Below are positions 1 through 8,358 of a stretch of DNA of 64,000 nt, piece by piece. The DNA is taken from NCBI RefSeq assembly GCF_036227225.1, contig NZ_CP109444.1, forward strand, positions 9,591,501-9,655,500, given 5' to 3'. Numbering within the stretch: the stretch's first letter is position 1; each line of letters opens with the position of its first letter. This DNA is from Streptomyces sp. NBC_01478. Lineage in GTDB: Bacteria > Actinomycetota > Actinomycetes > Streptomycetales > Streptomycetaceae. The notes under the pieces were generated by a model. That model searched no databases. It was not told the origin of the DNA and saw nothing but the letters and a program-made list of their open reading frames with translations. Made by a program: the position numbers and the translations under genes.

Positions 1-129
1 TTCGGCGGGTTCGGCGCGTCCTGGCGCGGTGCCTTCGTCGGCGGCGAACTCCTCGTCCGCGCGGTGACGCACGGGCCGGTGGGGGAGCGGCTGCCCGGCA
101 ACTTCCCGGAGTATCAACTCATGCCGTGA
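1..129 (+). CDS. 3' end of an unidentified protein (partial)
   Basis: Only the last 42 codons are inside the window; the frame is open from base 1 and stops with TGA at 127-129. The visible tail is Gly-rich at first and ends in EYQLMP. I do not recognise a domain in it. Its stop overlaps the stop of the convergent oxidoreductase gene by 11 bp, so the two genes meet tail to tail with no terminator between them. Codon use is normal for the window. Confidence 0.6.
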   Translation, partial: FGGFGASWRGAFVGGELLVRAVTHGPVGERLPGNFPEYQLMP

Positions 130-1075
130 CCGGTGGCCGGGCGGTGCTCGGGTTCGTCGAGTATCGCCCGGCGATGATCTCGTCGACGAGCCAGCGAGCC
201 ACGCCCTGCGGATACGGGCGCGGCAGGCTCAGCACGATGTGGTTCATCCCGGCGTCGACGAGTCGGCCGACCGTCTCCCGGGTCGCCGCCGGATCGTCGT
301 ACGACACCAGGACCTGCACCGATCGAGTGATCGTGTCCGGGGCGCGTCCCAGGTCGGCACAGTGCGCGTCGAGGACGCGGGCGCGTTCGGCGACGTAATC
401 GACGGTGTTGTGCGGCGGCCCTGGAACGTTCCAGATGTCGGCGTGCTCGGCGACGAGCCGGAGCAGCCGGGTGCCCCAGCCGCCGATGAGCAGCGGGGGA
501 CCGGGCCGCTGCACGGGCTTCGGCTCGCAGCGTGTGCCCCGGAGCCGGTAGTGGCGGCCCTCGAAGTCGAAGACGTCCCGGGTCCACATCCCCTTCAGGA
601 TCTCGACGGTCTCCGCGAGCCGTGCGAGGCTCTCAGCCGGCGGGACGAGTGAGAGGCCGTACGCCTCGTACTCCGCGATCGCCGGATTGGCGCCCTCGAT
701 GCCTCCGGCCCCCGGCGGCTGATGCGTGCCGCCGACCCCCAGCCCGAGCACGAGGCGCCCGCCGGAGATCACGTCCACCGTGGCCGCCATCTTGCCGAGC
801 AGGGCCGGTGGACGGACGCGGTTGCTGGTGACGAGGAGGCCGAGCCGCAGCCGCTCCGTCTGCGCGGCGAGTGCGCCGAGCAGTGTCCAGCCCTCGTGTA
901 TCTGCCCGTCCTTCGGTCCGGCGACCGGCAGCAGGTGGTCCCACAGCCAGGCGTCCGCGATCTCCGGCACGGCGTCCGCTTCCAGCCAGACCCGCCGGAT
1001 GTCCTCGTACGACACATGCATGGGGGTGGTCTTGATCCCGAAACGCACAGTGGGCATGTCTACGGTGGTCGTCAT
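119..1075 (-). CDS. LLM-class (luciferase-like, probably F420-dependent) oxidoreductase
   Basis: A 318-residue protein with the luciferase-like monooxygenase TIM-barrel pattern. Seen: an N-terminal strand with RFGIKT, an early [10 protein letters not shown] segment where family members bind cofactor, LGLLVTSN, the block [15 protein letters not shown] about residue 105, and PLLIGGWG about residue 195. In actinomycetes this family usually uses F420 for hydride transfer to small molecules; the substrate cannot be read from sequence. The ATG at 1075 fits the family N-terminus. It is divergent from the MarR gene at 1148 across a 72-bp gap that holds an imperfect palindrome, so control by that MarR protein is likely. 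Confidence 0.85.
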   Translation of the reverse strand: MTTTVDMPTVRFGIKTTPMHVSYEDIRRVWLEADAVPEIADAWLWDHLLPVAGPKDGQIHEGWTLLGALAAQTERLRLGLLVTSNRVRPPALLGKMAATVDVISGGRLVLGLGVGGTHQPPGAGGIEGANPAIAEYEAYGLSLVPPAESLARLAETVEILKGMWTRDVFDFEGRHYRLRGTRCEPKPVQRPGPPLLIGGWGTRLLRLVAEHADIWNVPGPPHNTVDYVAERARVLDAHCADLGRAPDTITRSVQVLVSYDDPAATRETVGRLVDAGMNHIVLSLPRPYPQGVARWLVDEIIAGRYSTNPSTARPPVTA

Positions 1076-1093
1076 GACCGTCAGTCTAGTAAA

Positions 1094-1120
1094 TCATCAG
1101 ATGCGCTGACGATCAGATGA
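1094..1120. promoter_or_regulatory. Imperfect palindrome, probable MarR operator
   Basis: The 27-bp segment has arms TCATC-n-GAT and ATC-n-GATGA around a short centre and also contains ATCAGATG twice. It sits midway between the divergent LLM oxidoreductase and MarR genes, the usual place for an autoregulating MarR repressor to bind. Assignment to this MarR protein is inference from position. Confidence 0.5.
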
Positions 1121-1147
1121 GGGATTTGGTGGGGATACAGTCGACGG

Positions 1148-1591
1148 ATGGTCGACGATCAGCAGCCCGTGCCCCTGGAGTCCCGGCTCGGCTATCTCCT
1201 CAAGCACGCTCAGGCCGGACTGGCCAGGGCATCGGCCGAGGCGTTGGCGCCGCACGGCGTGGACGGTCACGAGCTGGCCGTCCTGGTCGTGCTCGCGGCG
1301 GGCGAGCCGTTGTCGCAGGTCGAGGCGGCCGGGCGGCTCGGGGTCGACCGCACCACGATGGTGTCGCTGATCGACGGCCTGGAGGATCACGGGCTGGCGG
1401 AGCGGCGCCGCAGTCCGCAGGACCGCCGGAAGAACATCGTCGAGCTAACGGCGGCGGGCCGGGACTGCCTGCGCCGGGGCGAGAAGGCCCGCCGTGCGGC
1501 GGAGCGCCGTTTCCTCGCCCCGCTGGACGAGGAAGCGGCGGCGTCACTCGTACGGGCGCTGCGGACGCTGGTGCTCGCCGAGCGGGAGTGA
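1148..1591 (+). CDS. MarR-family transcriptional regulator
   Basis: 147 residues, the usual MarR length. The winged helix-turn-helix is visible as the segment PLSQVEAAGRLGVDRTTMVS followed by the wing with RRSPQDRRKN, both typical of MarR. N- and C-terminal helices would form the dimer interface. MarR proteins commonly repress a divergent gene and are released by small phenolic or lipophilic ligands. Here the divergent neighbour is an LLM oxidoreductase, which makes it the likely target together with the regulator itself. The ATG at 1148 gives the expected N-terminus. The ligand is unknown. Confidence 0.9.
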   Translation: MVDDQQPVPLESRLGYLLKHAQAGLARASAEALAPHGVDGHELAVLVVLAAGEPLSQVEAAGRLGVDRTTMVSLIDGLEDHGLAERRRSPQDRRKNIVELTAAGRDCLRRGEKARRAAERRFLAPLDEEAAASLVRALRTLVLAERE

Positions 1592-1630
1592 GCGCCGGAA
1601 TCCGGTGCTCCGCGGGGGTGGATATGCAGG

Positions 1631-1659
1631 TGAAAGGCGCTCCGAAAGCTTGGTATTGT
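1631..1659 (+). promoter_or_regulatory. Possible promoter of tRNA-Leu
   Basis: TGAAAG (1631-1636) and TATTGT (1654-1659) are separated by 17 bp and lie about 50 bp before the mature tRNA end. The match to the -35 consensus is weak, so this is tentative. Confidence 0.35.
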
Positions 1660-1707
1660 TGTCCATGTCGCCGCGGGGAACACCCTCGGCCAGGCGGCAG
1701 ACACCTA

Positions 1708-1795
1708 GTCCGGGTGGCGGAATGGCAGACGCGCTAGCTTGAGGTGCTAGTGCCCTTTATCGGGCGTGGGGGTTCAAGTCCCCCCTCGGACACCA
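1708..1795 (+). tRNA. tRNA-Leu (anticodon GAG)
   Basis: The segment folds as a class II tRNA. The acceptor stem pairs GTCCGGG with CTCGGAC (one G-T pair), followed by discriminator A and an encoded CCA. The anticodon stem CTAGC/GCTAG closes the loop TTGAGGT, giving anticodon GAG, which reads CUC and CUU. A long variable arm follows the anticodon arm, and GGTTCAAGTCC forms the T arm, as expected for leucine. CUC is a major leucine codon in such genomes. A T-rich hairpin follows 36 bp downstream. Confidence 0.95.
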
Positions 1796-1830
1796 GCAGC
1801 AGTAGCGGTAACCGGCAGTTACTAGTTGAG

Positions 1831-1853
1831 ACCCCACTTTGTGTGGGGTTTCT
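1831..1853 (+). terminator. Intrinsic terminator of the tRNA-Leu gene
   Basis: ACCCCAC pairs with GTGGGGT around a TTTGT loop, followed by TTCTT. A classic hairpin plus T-rich tail, unusual in this GC-rich sequence. Confidence 0.8.
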
Positions 1854-2013
1854 TGCGTTCCAGGGCTGTGCTGTGACCGACTGCACCGGATCTTTCCGTG
1901 CTGCATCCCCGGTGACCTTCCGCCATCCGCCTCCGCCTCCGCCATCCAGCTCCGGCATCCGGCCGGGCGAGCGCGGCCGTGCTGCCGGTTTTCGGTGCGC
2001 GCGTTCCGGGACC

Positions 2014-2400
2014 TCAGCCGAGGGTGAAATCGTCGGCGACGACGTTGGACTGGCCGTACCAGCCGTGGACGTAGACGGTGACCGCTCCGCTGCCGCCGGT
2101 GACTCCGATGTAGGCGTACGGTCCCTGCACCCAAGCGGTCAGCGTGTAGGCGGTGTTGGGCGACAGGGTGACGCTCTGGTCGCATTCACCGGTGCTGCTT
2201 GCGCTCGGAGTGATCTGGAGGCTGTGGCTGCCGCTGTGCACCGGGGTGGAGATCACCGTACTGCCGCCCGTGCGGGTCCAGGGGCTCGAACTGCCGGTCT
2301 CGAAGCCCGCGTTGGTCAGCGCGCCCCCGCCGCCTCCGCCGCCGCCACTGGTGGTGACCGTGAGGGTGTCGGCGTTCTGGCACCGGTCCGTACGGCGACG
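2014..2400 (-). pseudogene. Remnant of a secreted glycoside hydrolase: linker plus carbohydrate-binding module
   Basis: On the minus strand, directly after the stop codon of the Smr gene and in the same frame, the translation reads a short stretch ending NADTLTV, then TTS and eight glycines, then a module starting ALTNAGFETGSSSPW and running to DDFTLG before a stop at 2014. This is the usual linker and C-terminal beta-sandwich carbohydrate-binding domain of secreted Streptomyces polysaccharidases. The catalytic domain and signal peptide are absent. A GTG at 2256 could start an 80-residue protein, but it lies inside the module and lacks a ribosome binding site. I therefore read this as a decayed 3' fragment, left by a deletion or rearrangement next to the tRNA gene. 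Confidence 0.65.
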
Positions 2401-2685
2401 TCAGCGGAGGTGGACCAGGATCCGGCCCGCGTTGGCCGGATCCTGTTCCACCCGGGCGTAGAGCTTCCTGATGTGCTTCTGCGCCAGCACGGCCAGCACC
2501 CGCTTCCTAAGTTGGCCCGTCCCCTTCCCCGGGATGATCTGGACGATGTCGACCCCGGTGGCGGCGGCCTTGAAGAGGGTCTGCCGCAGGGCGGTGTCGA
2601 TGTCGCGATCGCTGCGGAAGAAGGGGTGCAGATCCAGGGTGATCAGGGCCATCGCCTCCGAGATGTTCTCCAACTTTGGTTGCAC
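2401..2685 (-). CDS. Small Smr (MutS2 C-terminal-like) domain protein
   Basis: 94 residues made almost entirely of an Smr domain: LDLHPF near the start, in the position of the LDLHG-type motif, then a central IIPGKGTGQLRKRV motif, the GxGTGxLR signature of the family. Smr domains bind branched or nicked nucleic acid and some are endonucleases; free-standing copies of this size occur in actinomycetes with unknown roles. GTG at 2685 is the longest start; an internal ATG at codon 12 has a GGAGG only two bases upstream and is less likely. The frame directly downstream carries the CBM remnant, so the stop codon is the junction between intact gene and debris. Confidence 0.75.
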   Translation of the reverse strand: MQPKLENISEAMALITLDLHPFFRSDRDIDTALRQTLFKAAATGVDIVQIIPGKGTGQLRKRVLAVLAQKHIRKLYARVEQDPANAGRILVHLR

Positions 2686-2814
2686 GCGGCAGTCGTCCCG
2701 TAGCGCGAGGACGGCGCCCCGCCCCGACCCTAGGCTCGATCACATCGAGAAAGCGACAGCTCTCTCGCGGCACCGGCCGGCGCCCGTCCAGTTCCCCGAG
2801 AACGAAGAGGCATT

Positions 2815-3684
2815 GTGTCCCCTTTCGGATTGATCCTGGCCGCCTCGGCCGTCGTCCTCACCCTGACCGCACCGGCCGCGGCGGCCACCCCCGGCGACGA
2901 CGGGCCCGCCTATGTGGCACTCGGCGACTCCTACGCCTCCGGGGCCGGACTGGCCGGGGTGAAGGACAAGGAGTGCGACCGTACGACCGGCGGCTACCCC
3001 AGCCTGATCTCCCGGTTCGCCGCCACGGTGGGGCTGCGCCACACGTTCGACGACGTCACCTGCAGCGGCGCCACCACGAACGACTTCTGGAACTCCCGGG
3101 GCACCAGGGCTCCCCAGGCCGACGCGCTCACGGCCCGCACCAGACTCGTCACCCTGACCCTGGGCGGCAACGACGTCGGCTTCAGCAGTGTGCTGGCCAC
3201 CTGCGCCCGCGTCGCCGCCTCGGACCGGGACGGCAGCCCCTGCGAGCAGCACTTCACGGCGGACGGCAAGGACGTACTGGCCGAGCGCGTCACCGCCATG
3301 GAGGGGCGCGTCCACGACGTGCTCGCCGAGATCGAGCGACGCAGTCCCGCCGCCGAGGTGATCGTCGTCGGGTACCCCGCGCTCTTCCCCGACAACGGCG
3401 TCGGCTGCGCCGAAGTGCCGTTCGCCAAGGGCGACTTCGCCTATCTGCGGGACGCCACCAGGAAGGCCAACGCGGCGCTGCGCCGCCAGGCGAGGGCCGC
3501 CGGCGTCCACGCGTCCTACGCGGACACCTATACGCCCACGGTGGGCCACGACATGTGCCGGCCCCGCGAGGAACGCTGGGTCGAGTCGCTGACCCCGGCC
3601 CCGGACACCGCCGCCGCGCACCCCAACCCGTCCGGTCAGTTCGCCATGGCCGTGGCAACCCTGCGGCAGATCTACCGGCCGTAG
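2815..3684 (+). CDS. Secreted SGNH/GDSL-type esterase or lipase
   Basis: 289 residues with a signal peptide of about 24 residues ending ...PAAAA. SGNH blocks are clear: GDSYASG with the nucleophile Ser39, LGGND for the oxyanion Asn, and HPNPSGQ near the C-terminus with the catalytic His. Several Cys residues suggest disulfides, as in the secreted Streptomyces lipases of this family. It should hydrolyse acyl esters outside the cell. The GTG start at 2815 follows GAACGAAGAGG at the right distance; the usual ATG is absent. It is followed on the same strand by a secreted acylase after about 100 bp, so the two may share a transcript. Confidence 0.9.
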   Translation: MSPFGLILAASAVVLTLTAPAAAATPGDDGPAYVALGDSYASGAGLAGVKDKECDRTTGGYPSLISRFAATVGLRHTFDDVTCSGATTNDFWNSRGTRAPQADALTARTRLVTLTLGGNDVGFSSVLATCARVAASDRDGSPCEQHFTADGKDVLAERVTAMEGRVHDVLAEIERRSPAAEVIVVGYPALFPDNGVGCAEVPFAKGDFAYLRDATRKANAALRRQARAAGVHASYADTYTPTVGHDMCRPREERWVESLTPAPDTAAAHPNPSGQFAMAVATLRQIYRP

Positions 3685-3781
3685 CCCGCCGACAGCACCC
3701 CAAGGCCTACATCTCCAGGGGGACAGGCCGCCCGGATATCCGCCGGAGGCCCGATGACGCTCCCGCCGTCCTGCCTGCAAG

Positions 3782-6250
3782 GTGGCGGCCATGGGTGAAC
3801 CCAGAGAACTGACGAAGCGTCACAGACGTTCCTTATCAAGCAGGTTGGCGGCTGTCGCGGCCGTCCTGTGTCTCACCTCGGCCACCGTCGCCCTGCTCCC
3901 CGCGTCCTCGTCCGCCTTGACGGGAGCGGGCGGCGAGACGGTGGCCGAGGGTGGACACACGGTCCGGATCAGCCGGACCGAGTACGGCGTGCCGCACATC
4001 CTGGCCCAGGACTTCGACGGGCTCGGATACGGGTACGGGTACGCGTTCGCGCAGGACAACCTGTGCGAACTCGCCGACCACGTGGTGACCTTGAGGGGGG
4101 AGCGGTCCAGGTTCTTCGGGGCCGACGGAGAGCCCGGCGAGGGCGAGGTCCAAGGCTCCAACCTCGCGAGCGACACGTACTACGGCGGGCAGGCGCGCGC
4201 GGGCACCGTTCGCCAACTGCTCGCCCAGAAGGCGCCGTTGGGGCCGACGGCGGAGCTGCGCCGGATGGTCGAGGGATACGCCGCCGGGTACAACCGCTAT
4301 CTCCGGGACACCGGCGTCGACCACCTGCCGGACCCGACCTGCAACGGCAAGCCCTGGGTGCGGCCGATCACCGCGCTCGACCTGTGGAGCGTGGTCTACG
4401 ACGTCGCCCGGGTGACCGCGACGGTCCCGCTGGTCCCGGACATCGGCGACGCGCAGCCCCCGACGGCGGCCACCGACTCCGGCAGCACATCCGGCACCAC
4501 GACCGGCACTACGACTGGGACGGCGACCGGCACCACGACTCGCACCGCATCCGGCGTGCCGTCCGCGAAGGCCGTCGCCCCGGGCTTCGGCAGCAACGGC
4601 TGGGCCCTCGGCCGGGACGCCACCCGCACCGGCAACGCGATGGTCCTCGCCAACCCGCATCTGCCCTGGGCCGTCGGCTACTTCCGTTTCTACCAGGTGC
4701 AGTTGACGATCCCCGGCACCCTGGACGTGTCCGGCGCCGGCCTCTACGGCACCCCGCTGGTCGAGATCGGCCACAACAGCACCCTCGCCTGGACGCACAC
4801 CGCGACCGACGCCGAGCACGCCTCCGTCTACGCGCTCAAGCTCGCGCCCGGCGACCCGACCAGTTACGTCCTCGACGGCAGGACCGTACCGATGGAGCGC
4901 CGTACGGTCCCGGTCACCGTCCGGGACGCGAACGGCACCCTCTCGACCGTCCAACGGACCCTGTACTCCTCGCACTTCGGCCCCGTCCTCTCCTCCGGCT
5001 GGACCACGACGACCGCCTACGCGATCCGGGACGCCAACGCCGGCAACCTGCGCTCCATGAACACCTGGCTGGCCATGGGCAAGGCGCACAACCTCGGCCA
5101 ACTCCGCGCCGCCCAGGACACGTTCCAGGGCATCCCCTGGACGTACACCCTCGCGGCCGACACCAGCGGCGGCACGTACTTCACCGACTCCTCGGCCGTC
5201 CCGCACCTCACCGACGCCCAACTCGCCCACTGCACCGTCCCGAACGACGAGGGGCCCACCGCCCTGGACGGTTCGACGTCGACCTGCGCCTGGGGGAGTG
5301 ACCCCGACGCGCTCGTGCCCGGCGTCTACGGCCCTTCGCACCAGCCGAAGTTGAGCCGTACCGACTACGTCGCCAACTCCAACAACGGCCCCCAGTACGT
5401 CAATCCGGAGGCGCCGATCACCGGCCTCCCGGGCGTGTACGACACCGATCCCCACCTCGACGGGCGGGCCCAGCTCGGGCTGGACATGATCGTCCAACGC
5501 CGGGACGGCACCGACGGGTTGGGCGCCCCGGGCTTCACCGAGGCGACCCTGCGCGCGTCGATGCTCGGGAACCGCGTCCGGTCGGCCGAGACGGGCCGCG
5601 ACGACATCGTCGCCCTGTGCCGCGCCCACCCGGGCCTCACGGCCACGGACGGCACACAGGTCGACGTGACGCGGGCCTGCGCGACCCTCGCCCAATGGGA
5701 CACCCGCGCCGACACCACCAGCCGGGGCATCGTGCTCTGGAGCACGTTCTACGACCGTCTCCTCGACGGCGGCCCGCCCGACACCTGGCGCCGCGTCCCC
5801 TACGACCCGGCCCAACCCCTCACCACACCAAGGGGATTCAACGGCGAGGACCCGCGCGTCCAGCGCGCCCTGGCCGACGCCGTCCAGGACTTCGCGGCCC
5901 GTGGCCTCCCGGTCGACGTCGAACTCGGCGCCGTGCAGAAGTGGGCCGGCATCCCGCTGCCCGGCTGCGATTCCGGCTGCTTCGACGTCGTGGAGGCGGG
6001 CCCCGACTCCGGTACCGGCACCCCGACCGCCGGCGCCTTCGGCAGCAGCTTCCTGATGACCGTCGAACTGACCCCGCACGGCCCCCGCGCCCACACCCTC
6101 CTCACCTACGGCGAGTCCGCGAACCCGGCCTCGCCCCACTTCTCGGACCAGACCCGCCTCTTCTCGCGCAAGCAGTGGGTCACCGAACGATTCACACAGG
6201 CGGAGATCGCGGCCGCCCCGCGGCTGGAGGTGACGACTCTGCGCAGGTGA
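3782..6250 (+). CDS. Secreted penicillin-acylase-family amidase (Ntn hydrolase)
   Basis: 822 residues; N-terminal signal segment RLAAVAAVLCLTSATVALLP follows a basic start. The order is alpha chain (about 50-225), spacer (about 226-270) and beta chain starting at Ser271 in GFGSNGWALG, the autocatalytic nucleophile of this family. The start YGVPHILA of the alpha chain and NANNGP-like NSNNGPQY about residue 540 are also typical. Family members hydrolyse the amide of acylated compounds such as penicillins, echinocandin/aculeacin lipopeptides or acyl-homoserine lactones; the substrate here is unknown. Oddity: the spacer holds a Gly/Thr-rich repeat (TTTGTTTG type, residues 232-258). GTG 3782 or ATG 3791 may be the start. 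Confidence 0.9.
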   Translation: MAAMGEPRELTKRHRRSLSSRLAAVAAVLCLTSATVALLPASSSALTGAGGETVAEGGHTVRISRTEYGVPHILAQDFDGLGYGYGYAFAQDNLCELADHVVTLRGERSRFFGADGEPGEGEVQGSNLASDTYYGGQARAGTVRQLLAQKAPLGPTAELRRMVEGYAAGYNRYLRDTGVDHLPDPTCNGKPWVRPITALDLWSVVYDVARVTATVPLVPDIGDAQPPTAATDSGSTSGTTTGTTTGTATGTTTRTASGVPSAKAVAPGFGSNGWALGRDATRTGNAMVLANPHLPWAVGYFRFYQVQLTIPGTLDVSGAGLYGTPLVEIGHNSTLAWTHTATDAEHASVYALKLAPGDPTSYVLDGRTVPMERRTVPVTVRDANGTLSTVQRTLYSSHFGPVLSSGWTTTTAYAIRDANAGNLRSMNTWLAMGKAHNLGQLRAAQDTFQGIPWTYTLAADTSGGTYFTDSSAVPHLTDAQLAHCTVPNDEGPTALDGSTSTCAWGSDPDALVPGVYGPSHQPKLSRTDYVANSNNGPQYVNPEAPITGLPGVYDTDPHLDGRAQLGLDMIVQRRDGTDGLGAPGFTEATLRASMLGNRVRSAETGRDDIVALCRAHPGLTATDGTQVDVTRACATLAQWDTRADTTSRGIVLWSTFYDRLLDGGPPDTWRRVPYDPAQPLTTPRGFNGEDPRVQRALADAVQDFAARGLPVDVELGAVQKWAGIPLPGCDSGCFDVVEAGPDSGTGTPTAGAFGSSFLMTVELTPHGPRAHTLLTYGESANPASPHFSDQTRLFSRKQWVTERFTQAEIAAAPRLEVTTLRR

Positions 6251-6305
6251 CGCGGGCCCACGCGGTACGGGCCGGTCGCAACTGGGCTCCCCGGGCGCGG
6301 GGTTG

Positions 6306-6338
6306 ACTGGTCTATACCCTTGACTGGTACAGACCAAT
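6306..6338. promoter_or_regulatory. Two DasR-like (dre) operators upstream of the chitinase
   Basis: ACTGGTCTATACCCTT (6306-6321) and ACTGGTACAGACCAAT (6323-6338) each match the core of the known dre consensus TGGTCTAGACCA at 10 of 12 positions and lie 17 bp apart. TTGAC boxes at 6303 and 6320 overlap them. DasR is the GlcNAc-responsive GntR repressor of chitinase genes in Streptomyces. The arrangement resembles the direct repeats known in chitinase promoters. Confidence 0.75.
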
Positions 6339-6478
6339 GCGGTTCAGTGAGGGACGTCATCCCCCACCACGGCCGCCCCCCACGCCGTGACCGGTCCGAC
6401 CGGCCCGTGCGCACAAAGGCTCCGCTCCGCCCTGCCCTTGGCGGGGTACGGCCGTGCTCCACAGAGGAGTTGAACCCT

Positions 6479-7369
6479 GTGTCGAGACGCCGCATCGCCG
6501 CAGTACTGACCGCACTCGTCCTCGGTAGCCTTATGCCCGTGGTCCTCCCCGCCGCCGGCGCGTCCGCCGCCTCCTGCTCCAGCTATCCCAACTGGGTGGC
6601 CGGCCAGTCGTACGTCACCGGCCAGATCGTCCGGTACACCGACGGCAAGGCGTACATCGCCGAGCACGACAACCCGGGCTACGACCCGGTCATCAGCACC
6701 TGGTTCTGGGAGCCGTACGCCTGTGACGGCGGCTCGACCACGCCCGTCGGCACCTTCGTCGTCAGCGAGGCGCAGTTCAACCAGATGTTCCCGAGCCGGA
6801 ACTCCTTCTACTCCTACAGCGGTCTCACCGCCGCCCTCAGCGCCTACCCCGGCTTCGCGACCACCGGCAGCGACACCACGAAGAAGCAGGAGGCCGCCGC
6901 CTTCCTCGCCAACGTCAGCCACGAGACAGGGGGGTTGGTGTACATCGTCGAGCAGAACACCGCCAACTACCCGACGTACTGCGACTGGAGCCAGTCGTAC
7001 GGCTGCCCGGCCGGTCAGGCCGCCTACTACGGGCGCGGCCCGATACAGCTCAGTTGGAACTTCAACTACAAGGCCGCCGGTGACGCGTTGGGCATCGATC
7101 TGCTCAACAACCCCTGGCTGGTGCAGAACGACTCGGCCGTGGCGTGGAAGACCGCGCTCTGGTACTGGAACACCCAGACCGGCCCCGGCTCCATGACCCC
7201 GCACAACGCGATGGTCAACGGCGCCGGCTTCGGCCAGACCATCCGCAGCATCAACGGCTCGATCGAGTGCGACGGCAAGAACCCCGCACAGGTGCAGAGC
7301 CGCGTGGACGCCTACCAGCGGTTCACCTCGATCCTCGGGACCACCCCGGGGGCCAACCTCTACTGCTGA
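6479..7369 (+). CDS. Secreted GH19 chitinase with N-terminal chitin-binding module
   Basis: 296 residues from the GTG at 6479, preceded by AGAGGAG. Signal peptide 1 to about 31. Residues 33-82 form a CBM5/12 chitin-binding domain (YPNWVAGQSYVTGQ, aromatic WFWEPY). The GH19 catalytic domain starts about residue 92 (FVVSEAQFNQMFP) and contains SHETGG with Glu149 as general acid, a second acid at Glu158, and YYGRGPIQLSWNFNY. GH19 enzymes invert the anomeric centre when cutting beta-1,4-GlcNAc chains. The gene stands alone with its own promoter region carrying two DasR-like sites and ends at a GC-rich hairpin. Induction by chitin degradation products is therefore expected. Confidence 0.95.
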   Translation: MSRRRIAAVLTALVLGSLMPVVLPAAGASAASCSSYPNWVAGQSYVTGQIVRYTDGKAYIAEHDNPGYDPVISTWFWEPYACDGGSTTPVGTFVVSEAQFNQMFPSRNSFYSYSGLTAALSAYPGFATTGSDTTKKQEAAAFLANVSHETGGLVYIVEQNTANYPTYCDWSQSYGCPAGQAAYYGRGPIQLSWNFNYKAAGDALGIDLLNNPWLVQNDSAVAWKTALWYWNTQTGPGSMTPHNAMVNGAGFGQTIRSINGSIECDGKNPAQVQSRVDAYQRFTSILGTTPGANLYC

Positions 7370-7378
7370 GCGCGCGGT

Positions 7379-7417
7379 ACGGGCACCGGCTGGACCGCTC
7401 CAACGGCCGGTGCCCGT
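7379..7417 (+). terminator. Hairpin terminator after the GH19 chitinase
   Basis: ACGGGCACCGGC (7379-7390) pairs perfectly with GCCGGTGCCCGT (7406-7417) across a 15-nt loop, 10 bp after the stop codon. No T tract. Confidence 0.7.
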
Positions 7418-7607
7418 CCCACCCCCGCGTTCCAGGGACAGTACGTCCCCGCAGATCAGCCCCTGTGTGAGCGTTCCAGCTTCCCGTTTCCCCCGACTGT
7501 CCTGGCGGCTGGGACGGATCGCCGCACAAGCTGCGGTTGTTCGCAGCGAGACCCACCACGAACCAGGTGGCTCGCCTTCCGGAACCGCACCCAGGGGGAA
7601 CCTGATC

Positions 7608-8312
7608 ATGTCCGACACCATCGTGCGCCGCCGTACGGCACTCCTCACCGCGACCTTCGCCGCGGCCGCCTCACTGGCACTGACGGCCTGCGGAACCAGC
7701 ACGGACACGGGGGCCAGGAGCACCCCGACCGTCGCCGCCGACGGCGGCATCTCCTCGACCGTGACGCCCAAGGCGGACGCCGGGGACACCAAGGCCGCGG
7801 CCTCCGGTACGGACGCGGTCGTGACCTCGAAGTCGGGCAGCGGCAGCACCACCGCCAAGGGGTCCAGCGGGTCCAAGGGGTCGACCTCGACCATCGTCAC
7901 CTGCACCGGCGCCAACACCATGGTCACCGCGCAGACCATGACGCGTCCGCTGAACCACCTGCTGCTGACTGTCAAGAACACCGGCTCCCAGACCTGCTAC
8001 CTGTACGGCTACCCGGCCCTGAACTTCCAGGACGCCCAGGCCGTGCCCCCGGTCGACGAGGACACGCAGCCGCAGGCGGTCACCACGCTCCGCCCCGGAC
8101 AGTCGGGCTATGCGGGCGTCCGCCTCTCCGCCGCCGACGGCAGCGGCACCGGCGGCTACACCGCGAAGACGCTCTCGGTGATCTTCCAGAACCGCGCGCT
8201 CGACTTCGTGGGCTCGGGCGTCAAGGTCGCGCTGCCCGGCAAGGGCGTGTACATCGACAGCTCCCTGACCACCACCTACTGGCTGACCGACCCCCAAGAC
8301 GCCCTCGACTAG
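7608..8312 (+). CDS. DUF4232-like secreted lipoprotein
   Basis: 234 residues from the ATG at 7608, which follows AGGGGGAA. The N-terminus has arginines, a hydrophobic stretch and the lipobox LALTAC before Gly, so it should be lipid-anchored outside the membrane. Residues about 25-95 are a low-complexity Ser/Thr/Gly/Lys linker. The rest resembles the actinobacterial DUF4232 beta-sandwich, with LLTVKNTGSQTCYLYGYP and LRPGQSGYAGV. Function of that family is unknown. It stands 190 bp beyond the chitinase terminator and 46 bp before the next gene, so it may be cotranscribed with that gene. Confidence 0.75.
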   Translation: MSDTIVRRRTALLTATFAAAASLALTACGTSTDTGARSTPTVAADGGISSTVTPKADAGDTKAAASGTDAVVTSKSGSGSTTAKGSSGSKGSTSTIVTCTGANTMVTAQTMTRPLNHLLLTVKNTGSQTCYLYGYPALNFQDAQAVPPVDEDTQPQAVTTLRPGQSGYAGVRLSAADGSGTGGYTAKTLSVIFQNRALDFVGSGVKVALPGKGVYIDSSLTTTYWLTDPQDALD

Positions 8313-8358
8313 GCAGTCCGTGCCGCGACGTTCCCTGCCGCACAGAGAGGACGCAGGT

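Noticed and set aside
1708..1860. tRNA-Leu as an integration site of a mobile element
   Set aside because: No integrase, no duplicated tRNA 3' end and no phage or plasmid genes are in the window; only the CBM scar hints at rearrangement.
4483..4560. A short ACC/GGC tandem repeat
   Set aside because: It is the coding sequence of the Thr/Gly-rich spacer of the acylase precursor and is too irregular for a functional DNA repeat array.
3836..6337. An 833-codon open frame antisense to the penicillin acylase gene
   Set aside because: High GC suppresses stops in the complementary frame. The translation is Gly/Arg/Val-rich with no domain, and the sense frame has full family motifs.
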